Source: Atrina japonica
Taxonomy: Eukaryota; Mollusca; Bivalvia; Pterioida; Pinnidae
Length of the DNA: 64,000 bases
Direction of reading: 5' to 3'
Assembly: GCA_030159075.1 (NCBI GenBank)
Contig: BROG01000454.1
Span: 1-64,000, forward strand
Part shown: positions 36,101-46,689 of the stretch, one piece after another
Layout of the letters: each line of letters starts with the position of its first letter
Position numbering within the stretch: position 1 is the first letter of the stretch
Made by a program: the position numbers and the translations under genes
The notes under the pieces: model-generated
Databases searched by the model: none
Told to the model about the DNA's origin: nothing
What the model saw: the letters and a program-made list of their open reading frames with translations, nothing else

Positions 36101-37061
36101 CATGTCAGATTTTGAATACCCAGAGTCATTAACAATATCATTTCATTACAGAAACATTTCTCAAGTCTTCATCGACACCACAAAAGAAGAGGTTCCAATG
36201 ACCCCAATCTTTGCACAGCGGAATTATCGTGGGGCGTGACCAAAGCCATTAATATCGATGAAAATGATAATGTCAACACTAATGATGTATTTATTGCCAA
36301 AACTCCTGAAAGGACACAAAGTCTAAAAATTCAAAAGGTATTTTTACATTTTCAATTTTAATCATTTACTTTCTATAATAAACAATGATATATTCAGATG
36401 TAAAAAGAGTTCATCATTTAAGTGAATACAGTTTGAATAAAAATCTTCATTAGAAAACATCAATTACTTTTCGTTTTGTACTAATAATTTTTCTGTTAAA
36501 TTATGAAAAAATAAACTCATGCCTAGATTACGTTTGATTCAATTCTTGTTCATCTTTTCAGCCTTGTAGCCCATCTGTTCACATTGTTGATCTAAGTAAG
36601 ACTCCAGTCACACCAAAAGCTAGAAAACGATTCAGCAGTGGAAGTAGTGATGGGAGTATTCCAGAGAAACGTCCAACCCCAGACAAACTCCCGTGCTCAG
36701 AAAACGAGATCAGATACATATCTGGTGTTCCTTTGGAGCGTGTTTCATGTCAACATACACCAAAATCTCATCAGGGAAAGCCAGTAGCTCTTGTGTCACC
36801 AATCACACAGTCAGTTAAAAAGGCTCCACTTAAACTTCAGGTTAGTGTATGACTACTTCTGCGTAAAACCTTTTGAATTATCAAGATGTAAGAAATAATT
36901 TTTATTGTGAATGTTTTTTTGTTTCAAAACAAATGTTGCAGTTTATCTTATATAAATTATTTCCTCTTATATTTCAGAAAGCCATACATACACCCCGATC
37001 CCGAGCTCCAATGTTGATTCAGAAGTCACCGCAAATGTACCTGAAAGAGAGTATTCTTTGA
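32871..37061 (+). CDS. ARHGAP19: Rho GTPase-activating protein 19 (gene body, ten exons)
   Basis: Exons are 32871-33104, 33423-33515, 33709-33918, 34199-34419, 34681-34767, 35040-35171, 35500-35736, 36152-36337, 36562-36840 and 36978-37061; every junction keeps phase. From Met 32879 the protein has 584 residues (human ARHGAP19: 494). Order: an N-terminal module, the RhoGAP domain (roughly residues 85-275), then a basic, Ser/Thr-Pro-rich tail. ARHGAP19 stimulates GTP hydrolysis by RhoA and controls when contractility rises in mitosis. The call rests on ALFGAALSDENVARIYQLIE, EGLFRKTGN, LGELPEPLL, LQLLFLLLP and, after the domain, ALAQLYAHVKMMPDSARKKK, which mirrors human ALRELFQHVHDMPESAKKKQ. 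That last motif separates it from other RhoGAPs. Confidence 0.95.
33423..33515 (+). CDS. ARHGAP19: ARHGAP19 exon: start of RhoGAP domain
   Basis: Preceded by ten T then CAG; donor GAAA|GTATGT. Encodes EKHNSALFGAALSDENVARIY and QLIEFLGRPE, matching human GVIFGSPLTEEGIAQIYQLIEYL. Phase 1 in and out. It is shorter than 100 nt and has no ATG of its own. Confidence 0.92.
33709..33918 (+). CDS. ARHGAP19: ARHGAP19 exon: RhoGAP core with arginine finger
   Basis: Carries the catalytic arginine finger in EGLFRKTGN (codon 33732-33734) and the conserved Lys in VLKNYLGELPEPLL. Acceptor CATTACAG, donor GTTG|GTAAGA, phase 1 in and out. Confidence 0.95.
34199..34419 (+). CDS. ARHGAP19: ARHGAP19 exon: RhoGAP helices
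   Basis: Encodes DMAKRAVLEKEK, then LKTLQLLFLLLPHNNALLFE and AQSLGTVFAPHLLCPTK. Human has LALMFAPHV preceded by Asn (AYNL); here that position is Ser (codon 34375-34377). Acceptor TTTTCTAG, donor AAAG|GTATGT; exits in phase 0. Confidence 0.94.
34681..34767 (+). CDS. ARHGAP19: ARHGAP19 exon: end of RhoGAP domain
   Basis: 29 codons, ISPEDLQAISPVITQSVSFM then IENGFQIFK, equivalent to human ENITKLNSGMAFMIKHSQKLF. Acceptor GACTCTGCAG, donor AAG|GTAGGT, phase 0 on both sides. Found from splice sites; it has no separate long ORF. Confidence 0.9.
35040..35171 (+). CDS. ARHGAP19: ARHGAP19 exon: post-GAP linker
   Basis: 44 codons starting IPRELTADIANYWREMETPSK and ending NLHSAK, the counterpart of human APAYIRECARLHYLGSR. 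Acceptor ACATTACAG, donor AAAG|GTATAT, phase 0. No domain beyond the helix. Confidence 0.9.
35500..35736 (+). CDS. ARHGAP19: ARHGAP19 exon: conserved C-terminal motif
   Basis: Encodes ALAQLYAHVKMMPDSARKKK with LLKQFNGAGG, the hallmark motif of ARHGAP19. It then gives an Arg/Ser stretch (KKHSRSRTLGEQIK) like human KRARSRSFSGLIK. The acceptor is GTTTAACAG. The donor in frame is AAG|GTTCGT, a poor match to consensus. The better-looking GTAAAG four bases on would give a stop in the next exon. Confidence 0.92.
36152..36337 (+). CDS. ARHGAP19: ARHGAP19 exon: basic and acidic tail segment
   Basis: 62 codons, KHFSSLHRHHKRRGSNDPNL, then an acidic run (NIDENDNVNTND) and AKTPERTQS. TPER fits the full Cdk consensus (S/T-P-x-K/R). 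Acceptor TTTCATTACAG, donor AAAAG|GTATTT, phase 0. Confidence 0.85.
36562..36840 (+). CDS. ARHGAP19: ARHGAP19 exon: Ser/Thr-Pro-rich tail
   Basis: 93 codons beginning PCSPSVHIVDLSKTPVTPKA and containing RPTPDK (a full Cdk site), HTPK and VSPI. Human ARHGAP19 is reported to be controlled by Cdk1 and ROCK phosphorylation in its C-terminal tail. The clustered Ser/Thr-Pro pairs suggest the same control here (inference). Acceptor CATCTTTTCAG, donor CTTCAG|GTTAGT. Confidence 0.85.
36978..37061 (+). CDS. ARHGAP19: ARHGAP19 last coding exon and stop
   Basis: Acceptor CTTATATTTCAG. Encodes KAIHTPRSRAPMLIQKSPQM then YLKESIL and TGA at 37059-37061. It adds two more Ser/Thr-Pro sites. The open frame that appears to start at 36873 is intron read-through. 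Confidence 0.88.
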   Translation, partial: KAIHTPRSRAPMLIQKSPQMYLKESIL

Positions 37062-38640
37062 AAGCTCAGAGTTCCGATCCCGAGCACCACCATGTATTGC
37101 CAAAACATTTCTGCATCTTCTAGTCCTATCAGCTGACTTTTCTTTGTTGTGTTAAATCTTTGTAAAAGACCATGTTTAGTGCTAATTTTTAATTATGATA
37201 TAGAACCATGTCTGTAAATTTCATTAGCTTATCGTCATGTTTCTCTTTTCCTTTCTCTCTATCTTAAGATTGTTATGTGATGGGGGAAGGTACCCCTTCA
37301 TTAATTTGACACCAATAAGTGTCCATTTCAATTTGTAAATATAAAGTGCTGTGACATTACAACACTACGTATTGTAAAGATGTTGTATTTGAAATGTATA
37401 TAACTGTAATTAGCCTGTACTAACAGGCACCCTATACCTAGCATCACCTGCAAGGTTCTGTATATATTGATTGTCCATGTATATTGTTCTGTGCCATGAA
37501 CTGGTGAAATCGATATGTTGAAATCAACATTGTGATAGTCAGTATCAAAGATGCAACTGACTAAAAAAAAGATTATTATTATTAACAAAATGAATTTTTA
37601 TATTAGTGCTTAGCATTAAGAATATATATGTTAACTTTAAAAAGTTGCTCAAAATTTCATGTATGCAACAATTGATGATTTTTGCTAACTACACAGATTT
37701 CGTTTTAGAATTCTTTAACATCTCCATGATTAGTAATTCTTCATTTCCATGTGACTCGGCAGAGATTGAATTTCAGTATCACAAGAAATACTCATATCTT
37801 TTTTATATCTAGGTATGTAAAGTGGAACTCAAATTACCCACTTCTGTGTATAATATTTATTACCTTTTGTGTTCATTATTTTCTCTCTGTTCATTATCTT
37901 TTCTTACTATCTTTCACTCCTGTATCACTTAGTAGTGGATCATGCATTGAAGTACAGTCAAGCCTGCCTCAAACAATGCCTCCATACAAGGGTCCCTGTC
38001 TATTATTGATGACACTAAAAATGTATGTTAGGCAGACAGTCAAAACTTAAAAAAACAAAATTAATGATAATTAATGAATCTAGATGAAGATGATTTTGAA
38101 TTTGTCTTAAGTGACCAGGAAGCTTAGATTGTACTCCATCATTTTAGGCACAGATAGTGCTAAGACCTTCAATATACTTTTGTTTTACGAATCATAATTC
38201 TGAACTCCTCTCTCTACTTTTACTTCGATTCAAGTAGAATCATCTTTTGATATGGGTATTTGGTACAGCATTAATGTATTGGAACATAATCAATACTAGA
38301 AAACCAATAATCATTCATATAACTTGTGTAGTGTAATCAAGTCCCCTTAATTGGTCTTGGAAAACATTGTGTGTTGCAAAACGTTTAGCTTTTAACCACT
38401 GTTTGAAATCGAATTTCATTGTTTTTCTTGTTTGAACATTTTGTAGGGTACAATAATAACTTGCAATGAATATTATGAACAGAATTGTATACAGTGGTTA
38501 AAGGCTAAATATTCTTTGCCACATGCAAATGGTTTCACTGTGTTTTTTTTTTGTGTGTGTGTGAATGTGTAATATATATGTAGAAAGTTTATATTGATAA
38601 TTATATATTAAAATGTATCAAAATATATACATTTGTGTGA
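37062..38640 (+). other. ARHGAP19: ARHGAP19 3'UTR (approximate end)
   Basis: AT-rich sequence after the stop. It contains a Pumilio-type TGTAAATA (37334-37341) and, near the end, ATTAAA at 38607-38612 followed by a GT-rich stretch (TTTGTGTGAGTTGAATGTTTG). That stretch would serve as cleavage signal and downstream element. I saw no canonical AATAAA on this strand in the interval. A pogo-type MITE end, TACAGTCAAGCCTGCCTC, lies at about 37953. Open frames here are not coding. Confidence 0.45.
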
Positions 38641-38740
38641 GTTGAATGTTTGTTGTATACAAGAAGTCTGAAAGTCCAGACATTTAAACCAAAGATACAA
38701 AGACCTAAACAAATGCACTAGAACTTGAAATACACAGCAC

Positions 38741-39395
38741 TTTACAGAGGGACTTTACAATCCTAAAACATACTGGTACTGTACTTTACAAAGGGACTTA
38801 ACAGCCCTATATCATGCAGAACTTTACAAAAGTATTTAGCCACCCTATATCATACAGTGCTTTACAGAGGGGCTTAGCAGCCCTATATCATACACTACTT
38901 CACAGAGGGACTTAGCCATCCTGTATCATGTGGGACTTACCAGCCCTATATCATACAGTACTTTACAGAGGGACTTAACAGCCCTATATCATGCAGAACT
39001 TTACAAAGGTATTTAGCCACCCCATATCATACAGTGCTTTACAGAGGGGCTTAGCAGCCCTATATCACACACTACTTCACAGAGGGACTTAGCCATCCTA
39101 TATCATGTGGGACTTAACAGCCCTATATCATACAGTACTTTACAGAGGGACTTAACAGTCCTATATCATACAGTACTTTACAGAGGGACTTAACATCCCT
39201 ATATCATACAGTACTTTACAGAGGGACTTAACAGCCCTAAAACATACTATACTTTACAAAGAGACTTGATAGCACTGAAACATACTGTATTTTATGGAAG
39301 GAATTGAACAGCCCTGAAACATACTGTACTTTACAAGGGAACTTAATAGCTCTAAAACATACTGCACTTTACAAAGGGATAACAAACCTGAAGTA
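38741..39395. repeat. 38-bp satellite with 177-bp higher-order repeat
   Basis: The unit is near CAGTACTTTACAGAGGGACT followed by TAACAGCCCTATATCATA. A five-unit block starting ATGCAGAACTTTACAAA recurs 177 bp later (38814 and 38991), showing block duplication. The 3' copies decay into GAAACATACTGTACTTTA variants. Confidence 0.95.
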
Positions 39396-40355
39396 CACCC
39401 TATACATAGGGAGTATAGAAAAGTGATACCCTATACCTAGGGACTGTAGACAAACGATACACACTATAATTAAGGATAGTAGATGAGATATACACTTTAG
39501 TTGGGGACTAAAGACAAGAGATACACACCTTGAAAATATGGACTATAGACAAAATACACCAAATAATTAGGGACTGTAGACAAGATACACATCCTATACC
39601 AAGGAACTATAGACAAGAAATACCATATAATTATGGACTATAGTCAAGATACACATCTAATAATTAGGGCCTATAGACAAGATACTCATCCTATACCAAG
39701 GAATGATAGACAAGATACCCTAAAATTAGGGATTATAGACAAGATACATACCCTTTAGTTATGTACTATAGGCAAGATACAAATCCTATACCAAGAAACT
39801 ATAGACAAGAGATATACAGACTATAGACAAGAGATATACACCCTATAACAAGGGACTACAGACAAGAGATACATACCTTATAAGTAGGGACTATAGACGA
39901 GATATATACCCTAAAACTGGGAGTATAGACAAGAGATACATTCCCTAAAATTAGGTACTATAGATTAGAGATAAATACCCTATAACTTGGGACTATAAAT
40001 AAGATACACAGGATATAATAAGGGACTATAGACAGGGATAATAGACAAGAGATATATACTCTATAACTAGGGAGTAAAGACAGGAGATACATACTAAAAA
40101 TGAGGGACTATAGACAAGAGACATATACCCTATACCTAGGGGCTATAGACAAGAGATACATACCATGTAACTAGGGATTATAAACAAGAGATATACACCC
40201 TATAATAAGGGACTATAGACTGGATATATATACCCTATAAATAGAAACTATAGACAAATGATACCCTGAAATTAGGGACTATAGACAAGAGATACACCCT
40301 ATTATAAGGGACTCTAGTCAAGAGATATACACCCTATACCAAGGTAATATAGACA

Positions 40356-40433
<78 letters not shown>

Positions 40434-42285
40434 ATAAGACTAGGGAGTGTAGACAAAGGATACACATCTTATACCAAGGAAATATAGACAAGAGATACAT
40501 ACCCAATAACTAGAGTTTAGGCAAGTAATATTTACTTTTCAATGAGGAATATAGACAAGAGATACAAACCCTATACCAAGGGACTTTAGACAAGAGATGC
40601 ATACCATATAACTAGGGACTATAGACAAGAGATACACACCTTATACTAAAGAACAGGAAATACGTATCCAATAACTAGACTTTAACTAGGGAGTATAGAC
40701 AAGAGATACATACCCTGAAATTAGGGACTATAGACAAGAGATACATACCCTGAAATTAAAGACTATAGACAAGAGATATATACCCTGAAATTAAAGACTA
40801 TAGACAAGAGATATATACCCTGAAATTAAAGACTATAGACAAGAGATATATACCCTGAATTAAAGACTATAGACAAGAGATACATACCCTGAAATTAAAG
40901 ACTATAGACAAGAGATACATACCCTGAAATTAGGGACTATAGACAAGAGATACATACCCTGAAATTAAAGACTATAGACAAGAGATACATACCCTGAAAT
41001 TAGGGACTATAGACAAGAGATACATACCCTGAAATTAAAGACTATAGACAAGATATTTATACCTTTTAACTAGGGAGTATAGACAAAAGATAAATACCCT
41101 GAAATTAGGGACTATAGACAAGAGATATATACCCTATAACTAGGGACTATAGACAAGAGATATATACCCTATAACTAGGGACTATATACAAGAGATATAT
41201 ACCCTATAACTAGAGACTATATACAAGAGATATATACCCTATAACTAGGGACTATATACAAGATAAACACCATATAATAAGGGACTATAGACAAGAACAA
41301 TTCTAGAGACAATATACAAGAGATATATACCCTATAATTAGGGAATAAACACAAGAGATACATACTATACAACTAGGAACTACAAACAAGAGACATACAC
41401 CTTATACCTAGGAGCTATAGACAAGAGATACACACCCTATACCAAAGGACTATAAACAAGAAATACACACCCTATACTTAGAGACTATAGACAAGATATA
41501 CACATCCTTTATTAAGGGACTATAGACAAGAAATACACACCCTATACCAAAGAATTATAGACAAGAGGTATATACCCTATACCAAGGGAGTATAGACAAG
41601 ATATACACACCTTATAATAAGGTACTATAAACAAGAGATACAAACCCTATACCAAGGGACTATAGACAAGAGATACAAACCTTATTCCTAGGGACTAAGG
41701 TAAAGAGATACACACCCTATACCCAGGGACTATAGACAAGAGATACAAACCCTATACCAAGGGACTATAGACAAGAGATACAAACCTTATACCAAGGAAC
41801 TATAGACAAGAGATACAAACCCTATACCAAAGGACTATAGACAAGAGATACAAACCATATAACTAGGAATTATAAACAAGAGATACACACCCATTACCCA
41901 GGTACCATGGTAAAGAGATACACATCCTATACCTAGGGACCATAAACAAGATACACACATCCTTTAGTAAGGGACCATAGACAAGAGATATACACCCTAT
42001 AACAAGGAATTATAGACAACAGGTACATACCTTATACCTAGGGAGTATAGACTAGATGTACACACCTTATTATAAGGTACTATAAACAAGAGATACAAAC
42101 CCTATACCTAGGGAATATATACAAGAGATACACACCCTATACTCAGGGACTATGGTAAAGAGATACACTCCCTATACCCAGGGACTATAGACAAGAGATA
42201 CACACCCTATACCCAGGGACTATAGACAAGAGATACACACCCTATACCCAGGGACTATAGACAAGAGATTCACACTCTATAATAA
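39395..42285. repeat. 35-bp satellite, about 80 copies
   Basis: The unit is near AGGGACTATAGACAAGAGAT followed by ACACACCCTATACCC, spanning 2.9 kb. Left copies are degenerate; subregions around 40720-41050 (CCTGAAATTA type) and 42170-42280 (CTATACCCA type) are nearly uniform. A 75-bp (TA)n tract interrupts it at about 40357-40430. Confidence 0.97.
40357..40430. repeat. (TA)n microsatellite
   Basis: About 36 TA units with one phase slip (AATATAT), embedded in the 35-bp satellite. It can extrude as a cruciform and is a likely site of length variation. Confidence 0.97.
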
Positions 42286-42524
42286 AAATTAATAAAATTA
42301 TATATGTTTCACTAAAATTCAGAATGTTTTGTTGAGTACTATGTACAGATTAGGTTGTAACATACAAAAACAATTGTAACTTTCCCAAAAATTTTCGTTT
42401 TTGCATTCCACTTTCAAAATTTTTAAAATAAGGGTGTCCGACTAATGCAGAGGTTAGCATACTCACTTCTCACCAATGCCACCCGTGTTCGATACTTGGA
42501 TTTGACAGTGGAGTATGTGAGATA

Positions 42525-44940
42525 ATATGACACACAATACTTTACAATAGGACTACAGAGCTCAAACCTAGAATACACAGTACTTTACAATAGGACTACA
42601 GAGCTAAAACCTAGAATACACAGTACTTTACAATAGGACTACAGAGCTAAAACCTAGAATACACAGTACTTTACAATGGGACTACAGAGCTCAAACCTAG
42701 GATACACAGTACTTTACAACGGGACTACAGAGCTCAAACCTAGAATACACAGTACTTTACAATGGCACTACAGAGCTCAAACCTAGGATACACAGTACTT
42801 TACAATAGGACTACAGAGCTCAAACCTAGAATACACAGTACTTTACAATGGGACTACAGAGCTCAAACCTAGGATACACAGTACTTTACAATGGGACTAC
42901 AGAGCTCAAACCTAGGATACACAGTACTTTACAATGGGACTACAGAGCTCAAACCTAGGATACACAGTACTTTACAATAGGACTACAGAGCTCAAACCTA
43001 GAATACACAGTACTTTACAACGGGACTACAGAGCTCAAACCTAGGATACACAGTACTTTACAATGGGACTACAGAGCTCAAACCTAGAATACACAGTACT
43101 TTACAATGGGACTACAGAGCTCAAACCTAGGATACACAATACTTTACAATGGGACTACAGAGCTCAAACCTAGGATACACAGTACTTTACAATAGGACTA
43201 TAGAGCTCAAACCTAGGATACACAGTACTTTACAATGGGACTATAGAGCTCAAACCTAGAATACACAGTACTTTGCAATGGGACTACAGAGCTCAAACCT
43301 AGGATACACAGTACTTTACAATGGGACTACAGAGCTCAAACCTAGAATACACAGTACTTTGCAATGGGACTACAGAGCTCAAACCTAGGATACACAGTAC
43401 TTTACAATAGGACTACAGAGCTCAAACCTAGAATACACAGTACTTTACAATAGGACTACAGAGCTCAAACCTATGATACACAGTACTTTACAATGGGACT
43501 ATAGAGCTCAAACCTAGGATACACAGAATTTAACAATTGAACTACAGATCTGAAACCTATGATTAAAAGCACTTTACAATGGGACTACTGTGCTGAAACC
43601 TATGATTTACAGCACTTTACAATGGGAATACAGTGCTGAAACCTATGATTTACAGCACTTTACAATGGGAATACAGTGCTGAAACCTATGATTTACAGCA
43701 CTTTACAATGGGAATACAGTGCTGAAACCTATGATTTACAGCACTTTACAATGGACTACAGTGCTGAAACCTATGATTTACAGCACTTTACAATGGGAAT
43801 ACAGTGCTTAAACCTATGATTTACAGCACTTTACAATGGGACTACAGAGCTCAAACCTAGGATACACAGTACTTTACAATAGGACTACAGAGCTCAAACC
43901 TAGAATACACAGTACTTTACAATGGGACTACAGAGCTCAAACCTAGGATACACAGTACTTTACAATGGGACTACAGAGCTCAAACCTAGGATACACAGTA
44001 CTTTACAATGGGACTACAGAGCTCAAACCTAGGATACACAGTACTTTACAATGGGACTATAGAGCTCAAACCTAGGATACACAGTACTTTACAATGGGAC
44101 TATAGAGCTCAAACCTAGAATACACAGTACTTTGCAATGGGACTACAGAGCTCAAACCTAGGATACACAGTACTTTACAATGGGACTACAGAGCTCAAAC
44201 CTAGGATACACAGTACTTTACAATGGGACTACAGAGCTCAAACCTAGAATACACAGTACTTTGCAATGGGACTACAGAGCTCAAACCTAGGATACACAGT
44301 ACTTTACAATAGGACTACAGAGCTCAAACCTAGAATACACAGTACTTTACAATAGGACTACAGAGCTCAAACCTATGATACACAGTACTTTACAATGGGA
44401 CTATAGAGCTGAAACCTAGGATACACAGAATTTAACAATTGAACTACAGATCTGAAACCTATGATTAAAAGCACTTTACAATGGGACTACTGTGCTGAAA
44501 CCTATGATTTACAGCACTTTACAATGGGAATACAGTGCTGAAACCTATGATTTACAGCACTTTACAATGGGAATACAGTGCTGAAACCTATGATTTACAG
44601 CACTTTACAATGGGAATACAGTGCTTAAACCTATGATTTACAGCACTTTACAATGGGAATACAGTGCTGAAACCTATGATTTACAGCACTTTACAATGGG
44701 AATACAGTGCTGAAACCTATGATTTACAGCACTTTACAATGGGACTACAGAGCTGAAACCTATGATTTACAGCACTTTACAATGGGAATACAGTGCTGAA
44801 ACCTATGATTTACAGCACTTTACAATGGGACTACAGAGCTGAAACCTATGATTTACAGCACTTTACAATGGGAATACAGTGCTTAAACCTATGATTTACA
44901 GCACTTTACAATGGGACTACAGAGCTGAAACCTATGATAC
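42525..44940. repeat. 43-bp satellite with 21-mer higher-order repeat
   Basis: There are two monomer types of equal length: type A CACAGTACTTTACAATGGGA followed by CTACAGAGCTCAAACCTAGGATA, and type B CAGCACTTTACAATGGGAAT followed by ACAGTGCTGAAACCTATGATTTA. They are arranged A-B-A-B. A rare junction monomer, ACACAGAATTTAACAATTGA, occurs at 43521 and again at 44423, 902 bp apart: 21 monomers of 43 bp minus a one-base deletion near 43754. Confidence 0.97.
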
Positions 44941-45409
44941 AAGGGACCAGTAACTTAAACCATAAACCACTGATATTGTTTTAGTGAGAGTTCATAGAAC
45001 ATTAAGATACGATTAGTCAATACAAACAGACAAACAATGTCCTATGTTTGACCTCAGACAAAATGATACCTAACTCGAGTGTTTTCAAATTTTTGGATCT
45101 GATAATTTTCAAACCGTTTTAAAAACAGTAGGCCTATAATCAATGATTTTTAGGTGCAGTTGTAAATTTTTCAATTGTTGAGTAGAAATGAGTTAAGTTA
45201 ATATAGAGCATGACGTTAAAATTTGTCCAGCATTTTAAAAATGTTTCTTATAGCTATTTTATATCCCATAAAAATTTTTCAATTAAATGGGAGATGACAG
45301 CAGTATATGTAAAGTGCCATAAATTTTGACCTGTGCTATGGACTGATGCCAGTGTACTAAGCATTCTTATACTTACCATGGGACTCAAGTTTTGTTGTCT
45401 TGTAGTTTT
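44941..45409. other. Spacer between satellite and SINE
   Basis: AT-rich single-copy-looking sequence. I see no gene, splice-supported exon or repeat structure in it. Confidence 0.5.
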
Positions 45410-45420
45410 ACATCCTCCGA

Positions 45421-45699
45421 GAGCCGACCTGGCTCAGTCGGTAGCGCGCTCGACTCTTGATTGTGATTTCGAGTCCAGCCAGCGACAGATTGGTTTCCTG
45501 TCCTTCGGATTAGACAGTAAAAATTGAGGTCCTGTTTCACAGTAGGTGTCAGCATGTTAAAGAACCCTCACTGCTCAATGGCCGTAAGTACCAAGCATAG
45601 GCCAAAATTTGAAACCCTTCACCAGCAGTTGGTGACGTCTCCATATGAGTGAAAGATTCTTGAGTGTGACTTTAAACAACAATAAACAAACAAAAACAA
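45421..45699 (+). mobile_element. tRNA-derived SINE (family A), full length with target duplication
   Basis: The head is a tRNA-like RNA polymerase III promoter: box A TGGCTCAGTCGG (45430-45441) and box B GATTTCGAGTCC (45465-45476). The body reads CACTGCTCAATGGCCGTAAG and GGTGACGTCTCCATATGAGTG, and the tail is a CAAACAAAAACAAA run. The flanking duplication is ACATCCTCCGA at 45410-45420 and ACATCCTCTGA at 45700-45710. A second copy starts at the window's right edge. The body resembles widespread bivalve SINEs; the subfamily is not assigned. Confidence 0.92.
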
Positions 45700-46089
45700 A
45701 CATCCTCTGAAAAATGTTTCATCTTACATCTATAAGAAGACATTGACAGGTAAAGGTGAATTGTCACAAATTTTAACCTGTGTTTTGGACAAGTCACACC
45801 TTCTGACTTCAGTATTAACTTGTATCCAAAAGAACCGTGACTTTTACTTCACACTGTTGAAGGAACAGTTGTATCATAATGAACACTGAGTTGTCTCCCC
45901 TACACTATTTTGTAACTTCTGACAAAGCACTGTTGTTATGCACACAGGATAAAAAGTTATGACTGAATACACATTGTGGATGTCATTCTTGTCTAATTGT
46001 GGTGCATCCTTCCACTACCTTTTCAAAAAGTCTTGGGTATGACCTGGTACCAGGAATTGACCTTTGACCTTGAGATTGGTATGACAACT

Positions 46090-46306
46090 TGAAGTGGTCA
46101 CTTTGTGCTACATTCGACAATTTTTCATTTATATGGTGGCAGCCAGCTTTTACTGTTGGAGTAGAGAACCTGGGTACAATGTACCCAGTAAGAGACCACT
46201 TGCCTTCCACATAAAATCAGCAGTTCCAGCGAGACTTAACACTGACCATAAATGAGATTTTATGGTTCAAAGTGTGATGCTCTAACCACTCAGCCACAGA
46301 GTCCCC
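46090..46306 (-). mobile_element. tRNA-derived SINE (family B)
   Basis: Read in reverse from 46306, the head is GGACTCTGTGGCTGAGTGGTTAGAGC, whose TGGCTGAGTGG is a good box A. Box B is degenerate (GTGTTAAGTCTCGC). The body ends with GTGGCAGCCAGCTTTTACTG. Same family and orientation as the copies at 5780-6000 and 55640-55851. Confidence 0.8.
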
Positions 46307-46439
46307 TTAGTTCTGAAGAAGAAGGCATTAAATCTAAGCACATTGTACTTGTAACTGTTAACATATTTTTTTTGTTTTTTTTGTTACATTGTTTTTCATG
46401 TCACCAGCTTTGAGTGAAGAGCCACAAAATCTTACCTGA

Positions 46440-46672
46440 GTAATTGCGGCGAGGGTTATTTTACCTGTCACGCTTACCACAGCATGGGACCTTGTTTTTC
46501 GATCTCATCCATATAAGACTCTCACTTCATATGCTGATCACTAGCCAAAGTCATTACTATACTTAAAGTCTAATGTATGATGGTAATGACCCAGTAATAG
46601 GAATCGAACCCTGGACCTTCAACTTGCGAGTATAATGCTCTACCACTAAACCACCACAAGCGGTCCCCACAC
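46440..46672 (-). mobile_element. tRNA-derived SINE (family C)
   Basis: In reverse from about 46672: CCGCTTGTGGTGGTTTAGTGGTAGAGC, with an intact box A (TGGTTTAGTGG), followed about 35 nt later by GGGTTCGATTCC, a perfect box B. The acceptor stem does not pair and the sequence continues beyond the head, so this is a SINE rather than a tRNA gene. Confidence 0.75.
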
Positions 46673-46689
46673 ATTGTTGACAGAAGAGT

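Noticed and set aside
40357..40430. Possible sequence gap or assembly break at the long (TA)n
   Set aside because: The surrounding 35-bp satellite continues in register on both sides, so a normal microsatellite is sufficient.
46590..46672. Possible genuine tRNA gene on the minus strand
   Set aside because: Boxes A and B are good but the acceptor stem does not pair and the sequence runs on as a SINE body.
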